DNA of 64,000 nt from Deltaproteobacteria bacterium (GTDB lineage Bacteria; Desulfobacterota; Binatia; UBA12015), in contig VGTG01000006.1 of assembly GCA_016874795.1 (NCBI GenBank), positions 18,206-82,205 on the forward strand, written 5' to 3'. Of this stretch, positions 27,005 to 35,454 are shown piece by piece. The notes under the pieces were generated by a model. The model had not been told where the DNA came from, made no database searches, and saw nothing but the letters and a program-made list of their open reading frames with translations. The position numbers and the translations under genes are program-made. Numbering within the stretch: the stretch's first letter is position 1; each line of letters begins with the position of its first letter.

Positions 27005-28066
27005 TCAGGGGCGAAGCTCGAGGACCATGTGGAAGCGCGTCTGCGTGGCGCGCCGGAAGCTCCGGAAGCCGGCCGCCTCTGCGACCTCGCGCAGACGACC
27101 CTCGCCGGCTTGCGCGCCGAGCGCCTCCGCACCGGCGCCCTGCGACATCGCCGAAGGCGTGCAGACGAGCGTCGAGGCGGCATAGTAGACGCGGCCGACG
27201 GGCGTCAGGTTCTCCTCGACGCGATCGCTCGCGAGCGGCTCGACGAGCATCCACGTCCCGTCCGGCGCGAGGGACTGGCGCACGTGCTTCGCGACGCCGA
27301 CCGGATCGCCCATGTCGTGCAGGCAGTCGAAGAACGTGACGAGATCGTAGCCGGCGCCGGGATAGGAGGCTGCCGGTGCGACCTCGAAGCGGCACGTCTC
27401 CGCGAGTCCCTCGCGAGAGGCCGCTTCGCGCGCCGTCTCGATCGACGGTCCGTGATCGTCGAAGCCGACGACCTGCGCGCGCGGGAACGCGCGAGAGAGG
27501 AGACGCGCGGAGTGACCGACGCCGCAGCCGACGTCCGCGACGCGCCCGCCGCCCTCGAGCTTCGCGACGACGCCGTCGAGCGACGGAAGCCACGTGCGCA
27601 CGAGATGGTTCGCGTACGCGGGGCGGAAGAAGCGCGCCGTCCCCTCGAACACGCCGGGATGGTGCGCGCTCCACGGAATGCCGTCGCCGCTCCGGAACGC
27701 CTCGGTCAAGCTCTCGTCGGCGCGCGCGGCGGAGATGCCGAGGAGAAACCCGCCGAGCATGCAGACCGGGCTCGCCTCGTCCGCGAGTGCTGCCGCCTGC
27801 TCCTCCGTGAGCGCGTAGCGATCGGTCGCAGCGTCGTACGCGACGTAGCCCGCCGCGGCCTGCGCGCGAAGCCACTCGCGCACCGGGCGCTCCTTGGTCC
27901 CGGTCCGCTCGGCGAGCTCCGCGGAGGTCGTCGGCCCGGCCGCCGCCATCGCCCGGTAGAGACCGAGCCGATCTCCGACGACGACGAGCGCGCTCGTCAA
28001 GCAGGCGCCGACGTCGGCGAGAGCGCGGTCGAGGAACGCCTGCATCCGTTCGCGGTCGATCGCCAC
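27005..28066 (-). CDS. SAM-dependent methyltransferase with N-terminal winged helix
   Basis: 353 aa. An N-terminal dimerisation/winged-helix domain (about 15-95: LVVVGDRLGLYRAMAAAGPTTSAELAERTGTKERPVREWLRAQAAAGYV) is followed by a class I methyltransferase domain with motif I RVADVGCGVGHSARLL (about 176), acidic motif II VVGFDDHG and post-I YDLVTFFDCLHDMGDP. The layout resembles Rv2258c-type and O-methyltransferase-like proteins. Substrate unknown. First gene of the leftward set and divergent from an acyl-CoA dehydrogenase 84 nt away. Confidence 0.85.
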   Translation of the reverse strand: MAIDRERMQAFLDRALADVGACLTSALVVVGDRLGLYRAMAAAGPTTSAELAERTGTKERPVREWLRAQAAAGYVAYDAATDRYALTEEQAAALADEASPVCMLGGFLLGISAARADESLTEAFRSGDGIPWSAHHPGVFEGTARFFRPAYANHLVRTWLPSLDGVVAKLEGGGRVADVGCGVGHSARLLSRAFPRAQVVGFDDHGPSIETAREAASREGLAETCRFEVAPAASYPGAGYDLVTFFDCLHDMGDPVGVAKHVRQSLAPDGTWMLVEPLASDRVEENLTPVGRVYYAASTLVCTPSAMSQGAGAEALGAQAGEGRLREVAEAAGFRSFRRATQTRFHMVLELRP

Positions 28067-28150
28067 GTCTGGCCCGCGCTACCACCTGACCGGCACGGTC
28101 ACAACCCGCCGCACTGGCGAAAGGGCCTCAAACCAGCGACCATCCTGCCG

Positions 28151-29338
28151 ATGCCGGCCTCCGGAGCACCGACGCGCCCTCTCCCGGGACAGCTCGATCC
28201 GCCACTCCCGAGCGAGGAGCACCGCATGCTCCGCGACCTCGTGCGCGGCTTCGCCGCCGAGGAGGTCGAGCCGCAGGCGAGCGCGAACGATCACGCCGGC
28301 ACGCTGAACGTCCCGCTCCTGCGGCGCGCCGGCGAGCTCGGGCTTCTCGGCGTCACGGTCCCGTCGGAGGACGGCGGAGCCGGCCTCGACGCGACGGCCG
28401 CCGTCATCGTGCACCACGAGCTCTCGAAGTGCGATCCGGGCTTCACCCTCGCGTACCTCGCGCACGCGATCCTCTTCGTGAACAACCTCCATCACGCCGC
28501 GAATCCCGCTCAGCGCGCGCGCTTCATCCCGAAGGCGATCTCGGGCGAGTGGATCGGCGCGATGGGCATGACGGAGCCCGGCGCGGGCACCGACGTGCTC
28601 GGCATGCAGACGACCGCGCGCCGGAGCGGCGACGGCTACGTGCTGCAGGGTCGGAAGACGTTCATCACGAACGCGCCCGACGCGACCTGCTTCCTCGTCT
28701 ACGCGAAGGTCGACGGGAAGATCACGGCCTTCCTCGTCGAGCGCTCCTACGAAGGCTTCGCGAGCGGGCCGCCGATCGAGAAGATGGGCATGCGCGCCGC
28801 ACCGATGTCCGAGCTGATCTTCGAGGGCTGCTTCGTGCCGGCCGAGAACCTCCTCGGCGCGGAAGGCGCCGGCATGGTGCACATGATGCGGAACCTCGAG
28901 ATCGAGCGGCTCTGCCTCGCCGCGATGAGCCTCGGGATCGCGGATCGCTGCGTCGCGACGATGGCGCACTACAGCATCGAGCGCGAAGCCTTCGGCAAGC
29001 CGATCGCGGAGTTCGGCCAGATCCAGCGCTACGTCGCCGACTCCTTCGCGAAGACGGAGGCCGCGCGCACGCTGATCTACGCGGTCGCGGCCGACGTCGC
29101 CGCCGAGCGCCGGAACCGGATCGGCACCGACGCCGCGAAGCTCTTCGCGGCCCCCGTCGGCAAGGAGGTCGCGGACAACGCGATGCAGGTGCTCGGCGGC
29201 TGGGGGTACTGCTCGGAGTTCACGGTCGAGCGGCTCCTGCGCGACGCGAAGCTCCTCGAGATTGGCGGCGGCACGCTCGAGTCCCACCAGAAGAACCTGA
29301 CCCGCGATCTCACCCGGGCACTGGCGCGCTCGGCATGA
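28151..29338 (+). CDS. Acyl-CoA dehydrogenase (isovaleryl-CoA dehydrogenase-like)
   Basis: 395 aa flavoenzyme. GAMGMTEPGAGTDVLGMQTTA is the FAD/substrate loop, AFGKPIAEFGQIQRYVAD the C-terminal FAD contact, and DAKLLEIGGGTLESHQKNL the end signature. A glutamate in LEIERLCLAAMSLG (about 250) sits where isovaleryl-CoA dehydrogenases carry their helix-G catalytic base. The common C-terminal base (YEGT) is replaced here by GGGT, which agrees with that subgroup. Possible role in branched-chain or other acyl-CoA oxidation. Its stop overlaps the next gene (ATGA). Confidence 0.85.
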   Translation: MPASGAPTRPLPGQLDPPLPSEEHRMLRDLVRGFAAEEVEPQASANDHAGTLNVPLLRRAGELGLLGVTVPSEDGGAGLDATAAVIVHHELSKCDPGFTLAYLAHAILFVNNLHHAANPAQRARFIPKAISGEWIGAMGMTEPGAGTDVLGMQTTARRSGDGYVLQGRKTFITNAPDATCFLVYAKVDGKITAFLVERSYEGFASGPPIEKMGMRAAPMSELIFEGCFVPAENLLGAEGAGMVHMMRNLEIERLCLAAMSLGIADRCVATMAHYSIEREAFGKPIAEFGQIQRYVADSFAKTEAARTLIYAVAADVAAERRNRIGTDAAKLFAAPVGKEVADNAMQVLGGWGYCSEFTVERLLRDAKLLEIGGGTLESHQKNLTRDLTRALARSA

Positions 29339-30132
29339 CGGACTCGACCCTGCTCGTCCGCGCGACGCTGGCCCTGTACGCGGACGCGCTTCGCCAGAGC
29401 ACGTACGCCCTCGGCCGGCACGTCTGGATCGTCGGTCTCGTGCCCGCGTACACGCTCGGGCTCGGCGTCGTCACGGGCCTCGGACAGCAGCTCGGGTTCC
29501 TCGGCGGCTTCCTCGTCTTCCTCGCCGTCGCCGCGTGCGCGAGCTCGTTCCTCGCGGTGATCAGCGAGGCGATCGCGAACCAGCGGTTCCGGATCGAGAA
29601 CCTGGGTCAGACGTTCGGGCGCTTCTTCTCGCGCGTCGTGACGGTCTTCTTCGTGTTCTGGATCATCCAGCTCCTGCTCGCGATGATCGTGTCGGAGAAC
29701 CCGAACCTCCTCTGGCTCCTGATCGCGGTGAACGCGGGCATCTTCCTCTTGTTCAACCCCGTTCCGGAGCTGATCTACCAGGGGACGACGGACGGGATGG
29801 CGCTCCTGAACGATGCCGTCCAGTTCATGCGCGACAACCTCGTCGAGTGGCTCGTACCGCTCGCGATCCTCCTCGCGCCGTTCTTCCTGATCGATCCGCG
29901 GCTCGGCTTCGTCGCGATGGCGCGCATCGACGTGACGAACGGTCTCGAGGTGGTGATCGGGGTCGTCCACGAGTGGATCCCTCTCGGCGAGCCCGCGGGA
30001 ACGCTCGTCGCGACGACGATCGCGAGCTTCCTGATCGTCTGGGCGATGCTCTTCCGCGGCTACCTCTTCCGCGCGCTCGCGCGCTCGGGCCGCCGCCAGC
30101 GCATCTTCGACGCGCGCGTGCGCGGCCTCTGA
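29335..30132 (+). CDS. Integral membrane protein of unknown function
   Basis: 265 aa with about six predicted membrane helices (VGLVPAYTLGLGVVTGLG, GGFLVFLAVAACASSFLAVIS, VVTVFFVFWIIQLLLAMIV, LLWLLIAVNAGIFLLFN, LVPLAILLAPFFLI, TLVATTIASFLIVWAMLFRGYLFRAL) and a basic C-terminal tail. It starts on the last bases of the acyl-CoA dehydrogenase gene, so the two are coupled. No family recognised and no catalytic motif seen. Confidence 0.6.
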   Translation: MTDSTLLVRATLALYADALRQSTYALGRHVWIVGLVPAYTLGLGVVTGLGQQLGFLGGFLVFLAVAACASSFLAVISEAIANQRFRIENLGQTFGRFFSRVVTVFFVFWIIQLLLAMIVSENPNLLWLLIAVNAGIFLLFNPVPELIYQGTTDGMALLNDAVQFMRDNLVEWLVPLAILLAPFFLIDPRLGFVAMARIDVTNGLEVVIGVVHEWIPLGEPAGTLVATTIASFLIVWAMLFRGYLFRALARSGRRQRIFDARVRGL

Positions 30133-30163
30133 GCGTTGATGGACGTCGATCGAGCATCGAACC

Positions 30164-30260
30164 TCCGCGCGCCGAAGGCGCGCGGCCGAGCGCAAGCGAG
30201 CGGGGAGAGGAGGCTCCTCGCGGCTTTGCCGCGTGGAGGAGAGGGGCGGCGCCCCTCTCC
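30164..30260. repeat. Extragenic palindromic repeat, copy A
   Basis: A GC-rich array of three hairpins in the gap before the MFS gene: CGCGCGCC/GGCGCGCG, a middle GCGGC-TTT-GCCGC hairpin inside GAGG...CCTC arms, and GGAGAGGGGC/GCCCCTCTCC. The same order of hairpins joined by GGCCGAGCG...GCGAGCG occurs at 43419-43513. Two copies in one window with shared architecture suggest a dispersed family in this genome. Confidence 0.6.
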
Positions 30261-30266
30261 GTGAAG

Positions 30267-31472
30267 ATGTTTCGGGCGCTGCGGTCGCGGAACTTCGCGC
30301 TCCTCCTCGCCGGATCGTTCGCGGCGAACGTCGGCATCTGGATGCAGAGCGTCGCGCTCGGCTGGCTGATCTACAGCCTGACGAGCTCCGCTTCGTGGCT
30401 CGGCCGGATCGGCTTCGCGCAGTCACTGCCGACGCTCGTCTTCGGGTTCGTCGGCGCGGCCTTGATCGAGCACCTCGACCGGAAGCGCGTGATGGCGGCT
30501 TCCGCGCTGCTCTACGCCGGTTCCGCGTTCGCGCTCGCCTTCCTGACGATCACGCATCTGGTCGAGATCTGGATGGTGATCGCGCTCTCGTTCGTGACCG
30601 GCGTCGCGACGGCGCTCTACATGCCGGTCTTCCAGGCCTCGATTCCGAGCCTCGTCCCGCCCGAGGACCTGATGAACGCGATCTCGCTCAACTCCCTGTC
30701 GTTCAACGTCGCCCGGGTGATCGGCCCGCTGGTCGCCGGAGCCGTGATGACGGCCGCGGGCGAGGGGTGGTGCTTCGCGGCGAACGGCATGGGCTTCCTG
30801 GTCCTCGTCGCGACGATCCTCGCGATGCGGATGCCGAGCCGGCAGACGGGCCGCACCGGACCCCTCGGGCGCTCGCTGGTCGCCGGCCTCGACTACGCGC
30901 GGCGCCATCCGGTGATCCGCGCGATGCTGCTCCTCTGCTTCACGCTGAGCCTCTTCGGCTTCCCATTCGTCGTGCTGATGCCGGCGCTCGCGAAGGACGT
31001 GCTCGGCCAGGGCGCCGACGGGTTCACGCACCTCTTCTCCTCGGTCGGCGCCGGCGCCGTCGTCGGCGGCCTCGGTCTCGCCCTCGCGGGAGACGTGCGC
31101 CGGAAAGGGGACCTGATCGTCGGCTGCGCCCTCGCCTTCGGCCTGCTCCTGGTCGTCGTCGCGAACAGCGCGAGCTTCGTCGGTGCGGCGGTCGCCTTCG
31201 GCTTCGTCGGCGCGGCGATGATCATCTGCATCGCCTCGCTGAACACGCTCGTGCAGATGACGGTCGACGAGAACATGCGGACGCGCGTGATGAGCATGGT
31301 GACCGTGTCGCTCTTCGGGCTGCCGACGCTCGGCGCCTGGATGCTCGGCGCGATCGGCGACCGGATCGGCATCCCGGCCGCGCTTTCGCTCGGCGGCGGA
31401 ATGGTCGCGACCGCGGCCGTCGCGGTCTTCCTCTTCGCACCGGAGGTGCGCGAGGTCGGAGCGAAGGCGTGA
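30267..31472 (+). CDS. Major facilitator superfamily transporter (EntS-like)
   Basis: 401 aa from ATG at 30267 (GTG at 30261 is also possible). Opens MFRALRSRNFALLLAGSFAANVGIWMQSVALGWL, the typical start of the MFS_3/enterobactin-exporter group, and shows 12 predicted membrane helices with a short basic loop after helix 2 (EHLDRKRVM). Likely a proton-driven exporter of a small hydrophobic compound. It ends on the start of the CoA-transferase gene (GTGA) and follows a palindromic repeat element. Confidence 0.85.
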   Translation: MFRALRSRNFALLLAGSFAANVGIWMQSVALGWLIYSLTSSASWLGRIGFAQSLPTLVFGFVGAALIEHLDRKRVMAASALLYAGSAFALAFLTITHLVEIWMVIALSFVTGVATALYMPVFQASIPSLVPPEDLMNAISLNSLSFNVARVIGPLVAGAVMTAAGEGWCFAANGMGFLVLVATILAMRMPSRQTGRTGPLGRSLVAGLDYARRHPVIRAMLLLCFTLSLFGFPFVVLMPALAKDVLGQGADGFTHLFSSVGAGAVVGGLGLALAGDVRRKGDLIVGCALAFGLLLVVVANSASFVGAAVAFGFVGAAMIICIASLNTLVQMTVDENMRTRVMSMVTVSLFGLPTLGAWMLGAIGDRIGIPAALSLGGGMVATAAVAVFLFAPEVREVGAKA

Positions 31473-32662
31473 CGACGCGCGCGCTGGACGACGTCCGGGT
31501 GCTCGAGCTCGGACAGGTCTACAACGCGCCGTACTGCGGGCTCCTTCTCGCCGCGCAGGGCGCGGACGTCATCAAGGTCGAGCCGCCGGGCGGCGAGATC
31601 ATCCGAAGGCCCGCGGTCTCGCCCGGAGGGGCGAGCTATTCGTTCCTGATGCTGAACGCCGACAAGCGCGGCGTGACGCTCGATCTGAAGAAGCCGGAGG
31701 GACGCGAGCTCTTCCTTCGCCTCGTCGAGAAGGCGGACGTGGTCCTCGAGAACTTCAGCGAGGGCGCGCTCGCGCGTCTCGGCCTCGCCTACGATGTGCT
31801 CGCGGCGTGCAACCCGCGCATCGTGCTCGCGTCCGGGCGCGGCTACCGGCCGGGCAGCCCGTACGAGTCCTTCGCCGCGATGGACTTCACGATCCAGGCG
31901 ATCTCCGGGCACATGGCGATCACGGGATTCCCCGACAGCCCGCCGGTGAAGGCCGGCGCGACGTTCTGCGACATGCTCGGCGCGACGCACCTCTTCGCCG
32001 CGATCCTCCTCGCGCTGCGCGAGCGCGAGCGCACCGGCCGCGGGCGCGCGCTCGAGGTCGCGATGCTCGACGCGACGTTCCCGTCGCTGATGTCGTACGC
32101 TTCGCCCTATCTCGAGACCGGAAACGATCCCGGCCGCGTCGGCAACCGGCACGCGGTACCGGGCTCGGCGCCGTACGGGAGCTTTCCGACGAAGGACGGC
32201 TGGGTGGCGATCATGTGCGTGACGGACGAGCACTGGGCGAGCTTCTGCGAGGTCTGTCCGGATCCGCTGCTCGCAGACGACGAGTCGCTTCGGCGGATGC
32301 CGAACCGCGGCCCGCGGCGCGACTGGATCGAGGAGCGCGTCGCCGCGTGGACGCGCGACCTGCCGCGCGTGGAGCTCCTCGATCTCCTCGTGCCGAAGGG
32401 GATTCCGTGCGCTCCGGTGCGCTCGCTCGGCGAAGCGCTCGACGATCCGTACAACGTCGCGCAGGGCCTCCTTCGACCGGTCGCGGTCGAGGGACGCGGC
32501 GAGGTGCGCGTGCTCGGGAGCCCGATCCGGCTCGAGGACGAGGTCTCTACGCCGCGCCGTCCGCCGCCCAGGCTCGGCGAGCACAACCGCGAGGTGTACG
32601 GCGGGCTCCTCGGGCTCGCGGACGACGAGCTCGAGAGGCTCGTGCGCGGCGGCGTGCTGTAG
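31469..32662 (+). CDS. CaiB/BaiF family (family III) CoA transferase
   Basis: 397 aa. LDDVRVLELGQVYNAPYCGLLLAAQGADVIKVEPPGGE is the N-terminal CoA-binding signature, and GVTLDLKKPEGRELFLRLVEKADVVLENFSEG the next. The catalytic aspartate is in FCDMLGATH (about Asp168), matching Asp169 of formyl-CoA transferase. Moves CoA between carboxylates without ATP; substrate unknown. GTG start overlaps the MFS stop, so export or import and CoA transfer are linked in one operon with an acyl-CoA dehydrogenase upstream. Confidence 0.9.
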   Translation: MTTRALDDVRVLELGQVYNAPYCGLLLAAQGADVIKVEPPGGEIIRRPAVSPGGASYSFLMLNADKRGVTLDLKKPEGRELFLRLVEKADVVLENFSEGALARLGLAYDVLAACNPRIVLASGRGYRPGSPYESFAAMDFTIQAISGHMAITGFPDSPPVKAGATFCDMLGATHLFAAILLALRERERTGRGRALEVAMLDATFPSLMSYASPYLETGNDPGRVGNRHAVPGSAPYGSFPTKDGWVAIMCVTDEHWASFCEVCPDPLLADDESLRRMPNRGPRRDWIEERVAAWTRDLPRVELLDLLVPKGIPCAPVRSLGEALDDPYNVAQGLLRPVAVEGRGEVRVLGSPIRLEDEVSTPRRPPPRLGEHNREVYGGLLGLADDELERLVRGGVL

Positions 32663-32853
32663 GCGCGTTGTCGCAACCGGCGACGCGACATCCAGGAATC
32701 CTTGGTGCGTCCGATGGAGCTCCGAGCGCTCGCCGCCGGATGGCCAAAGACCACCGTGGCTCGCACGTGTGCGGTGGCGACGACATGGCCTCATCGATCC
32801 TGCGGGCGTACCCGGGTACGGAGCGCGGCTCGCGAGGCCCTTCGCGGGCGCAC

Positions 32854-33177
32854 TCAAGCGATCTCTTCGGACTCCGTGCCGCGGCGGAGGGCCAGGATCA
32901 TCGTGCTCGTCTCGAGCATCTCCTCGCCGAGGATCACCAGAGCGAGAAGGACGACCCACTCGGTCGACAGCATCCAGCCGATGCCGAAGCCGATCACGCA
33001 GAGGCCGAGGATGATCCGCCGGCCGCTCCGCGCGATCGCGAGCGCCCGCGCCGGGTCGCGGAGCTCCGCAGGGAGACCGCGCCAGCGACGGACTGCGCGT
33101 GCGACGAGCCACGCTCCCAGGAGCACCAGGAGCCAGGCCGGTCCGGTCCGCCAGGGTGTCGTCAAAAGCGCTTCCAC
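32854..33177 (-). CDS. Small membrane protein of unknown function
   Basis: About 107 aa from GTG at 33177, with GAGGTGAGG just upstream. Helix 1 (AWLLVLLGAWLVARAV), a basic loop (RRWRGLPAELRDPARALAIARSGRR), then two close hydrophobic segments (IILGLCVIGFGIGWML, VVLLALVILGEEMLETSTMIL). The longer upstream frame is Arg-rich and unlikely to be coding. Divergent from the GST gene across about 260 bp. No family recognised. Confidence 0.5.
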   Translation of the reverse strand: MEALLTTPWRTGPAWLLVLLGAWLVARAVRRWRGLPAELRDPARALAIARSGRRIILGLCVIGFGIGWMLSTEWVVLLALVILGEEMLETSTMILALRRGTESEEIA

Positions 33178-33436
33178 GTTCCTCACCTCGCTCTCTCGTC
33201 GAATCACGGCAGCAAGCTCCAGACCAGGCGGAAGAGCCGAGATCTCGCAGCGGCGCGTGGCGACCTCATGCGCAGCGTCGCGAGCGTGCAACGCCGCGTG
33301 GCGTGCCCGCGGCGAAGGAACGAGTGCGCTCCCCGGAGACCTTGGAAAACCAGGCTCGACCGTGGACACTTCCGCCGGCATGAAACACGCTCTGAAGAGC
33401 GTCCGGCGGCGCTCGGGCCGCACCAAGGAGGCGACG

Positions 33437-34207
33437 ATGCTGCAGCTCTTCGATCACCCACTCAGCCCGTACGCGCTGAAGGTGCGCATTCTCCTCTACG
33501 AGAAGGGGCTCGAGTTCGAGAAGAAGGAGATCCGCCGTCACGACCAGCGCGACGAGCTCCTGCGCCTGAACCCGCGCGGCGAGGTACCGGCGCTCCGCGA
33601 CGGCGACGTCGTCATCTACGACTCGCGTGTCATCGCCGAGTACGTCGAGGATCGCTGGCCGACGCCCCCGATGCTCCCGCCCGATCCCGCCGGTCGCGCG
33701 CGTGCCCGCGCGATCGAGCTCGTCGCCGACACGCAGGTCGACGCGTGCGCGGTCGGCGTCGCGCTCTTCGGCTTCTTCCGGCCGGCGCTGAAGGAGACGC
33801 ACCCCGAGGCGCTCGCTCGCACGACCGAGCTTCTCCGGAAGCACCACGAGAACCTCGACCGCGAGCTCGCCGGCCGCGAGCACTTCGCCGGACCGTTCTC
33901 GCGCGCGGACATCGCCGTGCTCCCGCACGTCGCGATGCCCGCGGCGATCGGCTTCGGCGTCCCTCCCGAGTGCACGAGGTTGACGGCGTGGCTCGAGCGC
34001 GTGCAGTCGCGGCCGAGCGCGCAGCGCGCGATGCAGGACGCCTTCGCGGCGTTCGCGGAGTCCCAGGAGGAGAAGGACCCGTTCTTCGCGCACGACCGGT
34101 TGCACTGGCGAAACGACCGCATCGAGTACCTGCTCCGCGTCGGCCTCGGGCCGTGGCTCCTGGACGAGCTGCGCGCGGACCGCGCGTTCTTCTCGCCGGT
34201 GCCTTGA
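33437..34207 (+). CDS. Glutathione S-transferase family protein
   Basis: 256 aa. Thioredoxin-fold N-terminus MLQLFDHPLSPYALKVRILLYEKGLEFE (SPY at the catalytic position), cis-proline GEVPAL and the glutathione-binding IYDSRVIAEYVEDRW (usually ESxxI). A helical C-terminal domain (about 90-210) follows. The C-terminus continues about 35 residues beyond the usual end (WRNDRIEYLLRVGLGPWLLDELRADRAFF). Clear GGAG binding site 6 nt before ATG. Stand-alone gene, probably detoxification. Confidence 0.88.
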   Translation: MLQLFDHPLSPYALKVRILLYEKGLEFEKKEIRRHDQRDELLRLNPRGEVPALRDGDVVIYDSRVIAEYVEDRWPTPPMLPPDPAGRARARAIELVADTQVDACAVGVALFGFFRPALKETHPEALARTTELLRKHHENLDRELAGREHFAGPFSRADIAVLPHVAMPAAIGFGVPPECTRLTAWLERVQSRPSAQRAMQDAFAAFAESQEEKDPFFAHDRLHWRNDRIEYLLRVGLGPWLLDELRADRAFFSPVP

Positions 34208-34279
34208 CGACGAGGACGAAGCCGAACGTGCGTCGACACTCGTCGACGAGGACGAAGCCGAACGTGCGTTGACACTCGT
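34208..34279. repeat. 36-bp tandem direct repeat, two copies
   Basis: Copies 34208-34243 and 34244-34279 differ at one base (35/36). Each begins CGACGAGGACGAAGCCGAAC. A shorter, altered third unit follows and merges into the gene remnant downstream: the frame HSSTRTKPNV of the repeat matches HSSTRPNTV of the remnant. It starts at the first base after the GST stop. Confidence 0.9.
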
Positions 34280-34281
34280 CG

Positions 34282-34518
34282 ACGCGGCCGAACACCGTTC
34301 CCTTCGTCAGCATCCCCGCGAACCTCCTCTACACGGGCGGCGTGCGTGATCGTCGATGGACGCTCGAGGCGCTCGACTGGGAGACGGGGGAGTCGGCGTT
34401 CCACGACGTCCTCGGAAGCAGCCGCTACGAGGGCTTCTTCTCGGGCGTGGCGCTCGACCGGAGCGGGCACCTGATCCTCGGCGCGCCGTTCGGGAAGTTC
34501 CGGATCGAGCGGCTGCCC
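34282..34518 (+). pseudogene. C-terminal remnant of a propeller-like protein
   Basis: An open stretch without a start reads RPNTVPFVSIPANLLYTGG, RDRRWTLEALDWETGESAFHDVLG and SGHLILGAPFGKFRIERLP. The pattern (LEALDWETG, DRSGHLILG) is that of the last blades of a sugar/quinone-type beta-propeller protein. A TGA lies just upstream, no start codon fits, and the sense part ends where the convergent OB-fold gene begins. The rest of the gene is missing, replaced by the 36-bp repeats and the GST gene. Family assignment is by pattern only. Confidence 0.45.
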
Positions 34519-34524
34519 TGGGCC

Positions 34525-34944
34525 CTACTCGTCCTTCGCAGGCTCCCAGACGGGCAGCGTCACCGCGTCGTTCAATCGCTCGAAGACGACGCGCACGCGC
34601 AGGCCGAGCCGCATCTCCTGCGGCCAGCAGCGCACCATGTACCCGACGAGGCGCGGTCCCTCGTCGAGCTCGACCACGACGAGGATCAACGGAAGCAGGT
34701 GCCGGAACGCCGGCAGGAACGGCTCCTGCGCGACGACCCACGTGTAGACGCTGCCCAAGCCCGATGCCTCCACCCACTCGAGCCGGCCGCCCTTCCAGTA
34801 CGCGGGCTTCGGCGGCCAATGGTACGCACCGGTCTCGCGATCGCGCTGCACGAGGAGACGCTTCGCGACGCAGCCTTCCCAGAACGGCCTCGTCACCGGA
34901 TGCTCGACGTCGGGCAGCGGGTAGTCGGGATGAAGCTCCGTCAC
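34525..34944 (-). CDS. DUF35-type OB-fold protein with lost zinc cysteines
   Basis: 139 aa from GTG at 34944 (GTG at 34989 gives 154 aa). Layout of thiolase-associated OB-fold proteins: N-terminal helix PDVEHPVTRPFWEGCVAKRLLVQR, a rubredoxin-like turn, and an OB fold (GLGSVYTWVVAQ, LILVVVELDEGPRLVGYMV). In the family the turn carries two CxxC pairs. Here the stretch is RDRETGAYHWPPKPAYWKG with no cysteine, so zinc binding appears lost. Such proteins normally act with SCP2-type thiolases, and one lies 2 kb away on the same strand. The start is uncertain. Confidence 0.7.
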   Translation of the reverse strand: MTELHPDYPLPDVEHPVTRPFWEGCVAKRLLVQRDRETGAYHWPPKPAYWKGGRLEWVEASGLGSVYTWVVAQEPFLPAFRHLLPLILVVVELDEGPRLVGYMVRCWPQEMRLGLRVRVVFERLNDAVTLPVWEPAKDE

Positions 34945-35007
34945 GCTCCCTGCTTCGCCGAGCCGCGCGGGCGGCGCAAGGAGCGCCACCCGCGCGCTCG
35001 TATTGGA

Positions 35008-35121
35008 TCAGTATGCCCGGACCGCGGACACGCAGGTGTTGCCCGCGGCGAGCGTCACCGCTCGTGCCTCCGCTCCGACGCCGAGCATCAGCCCGGCCAC
35101 CACGATGGTTCTGATCCGCAT
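35008..35121 (-). CDS. Secreted mini-protein or truncated signal-peptide gene
   Basis: 37 aa. AAAGGAAAAGAAG directly before the ATG is an unusually good, A-rich binding site for this genome. MRIRTIVVAGLMLGVGAEARA is a clean signal peptide, followed by only VTLAAGNTCVSAVRAY before the stop. It may be a genuine short secreted peptide, or the start of a larger gene whose body was lost: a remnant of a glycoside hydrolase C-terminus lies just upstream on the same strand. No family recognised. Confidence 0.4.
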   Translation of the reverse strand: MRIRTIVVAGLMLGVGAEARAVTLAAGNTCVSAVRAY

Positions 35122-35243
35122 CTTCTTTTCCTTTCTCCGTTGGCTCCGTTGCAGTTTGCAGCGTGGGTCACCGGAGGAAAGGGCGGCCGGGAGCAGAGTG
35201 GGCCGGACCTTAGGAAACGTGTCGCGCCCTTTGCAAGGCCGCT

Positions 35244-35412
35244 TCACTCCACAAAGGATTCGAAGGCGTCCCGCAAACCGAAGTAGGCGGGCTTGCGGAC
35301 GTAGCTCTCGTCCAGCGGCAGCGGATCGAGGTCGGGGCCGAGGGACGTGTCGAGCCACGTGTGCCGATCTCGTGAATCCCCAGAGCGTGAAACGCGAAGT
35401 CGAAGACGCCGC
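35244..35412 (-). pseudogene. GH10 endo-1,4-beta-xylanase C-terminal remnant, frameshifted
   Basis: Reading leftward, one frame gives SRFTLWGFT and the next gives DRHTWLDTSLGPDLDPLPLDESY then VRKPAYFGLRDAFESFVE and a stop. Joined, WGFTDRHTW...PLPLDESY.RKPAYFGLRDA is the end signature of family 10 xylanases (WGFTDxxSW, FDENYxPKPAY). A single extra A at the junction (about 35371) explains the frame change: removing it gives TTC ACG GAT CGG. A stop lies just upstream in the first frame. The catalytic domain is gone. Confidence 0.65.
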
Positions 35413-35454
35413 GCGCGGGCTACGTCATGTCCCACTTCATCGCAGTCTCGGCGG

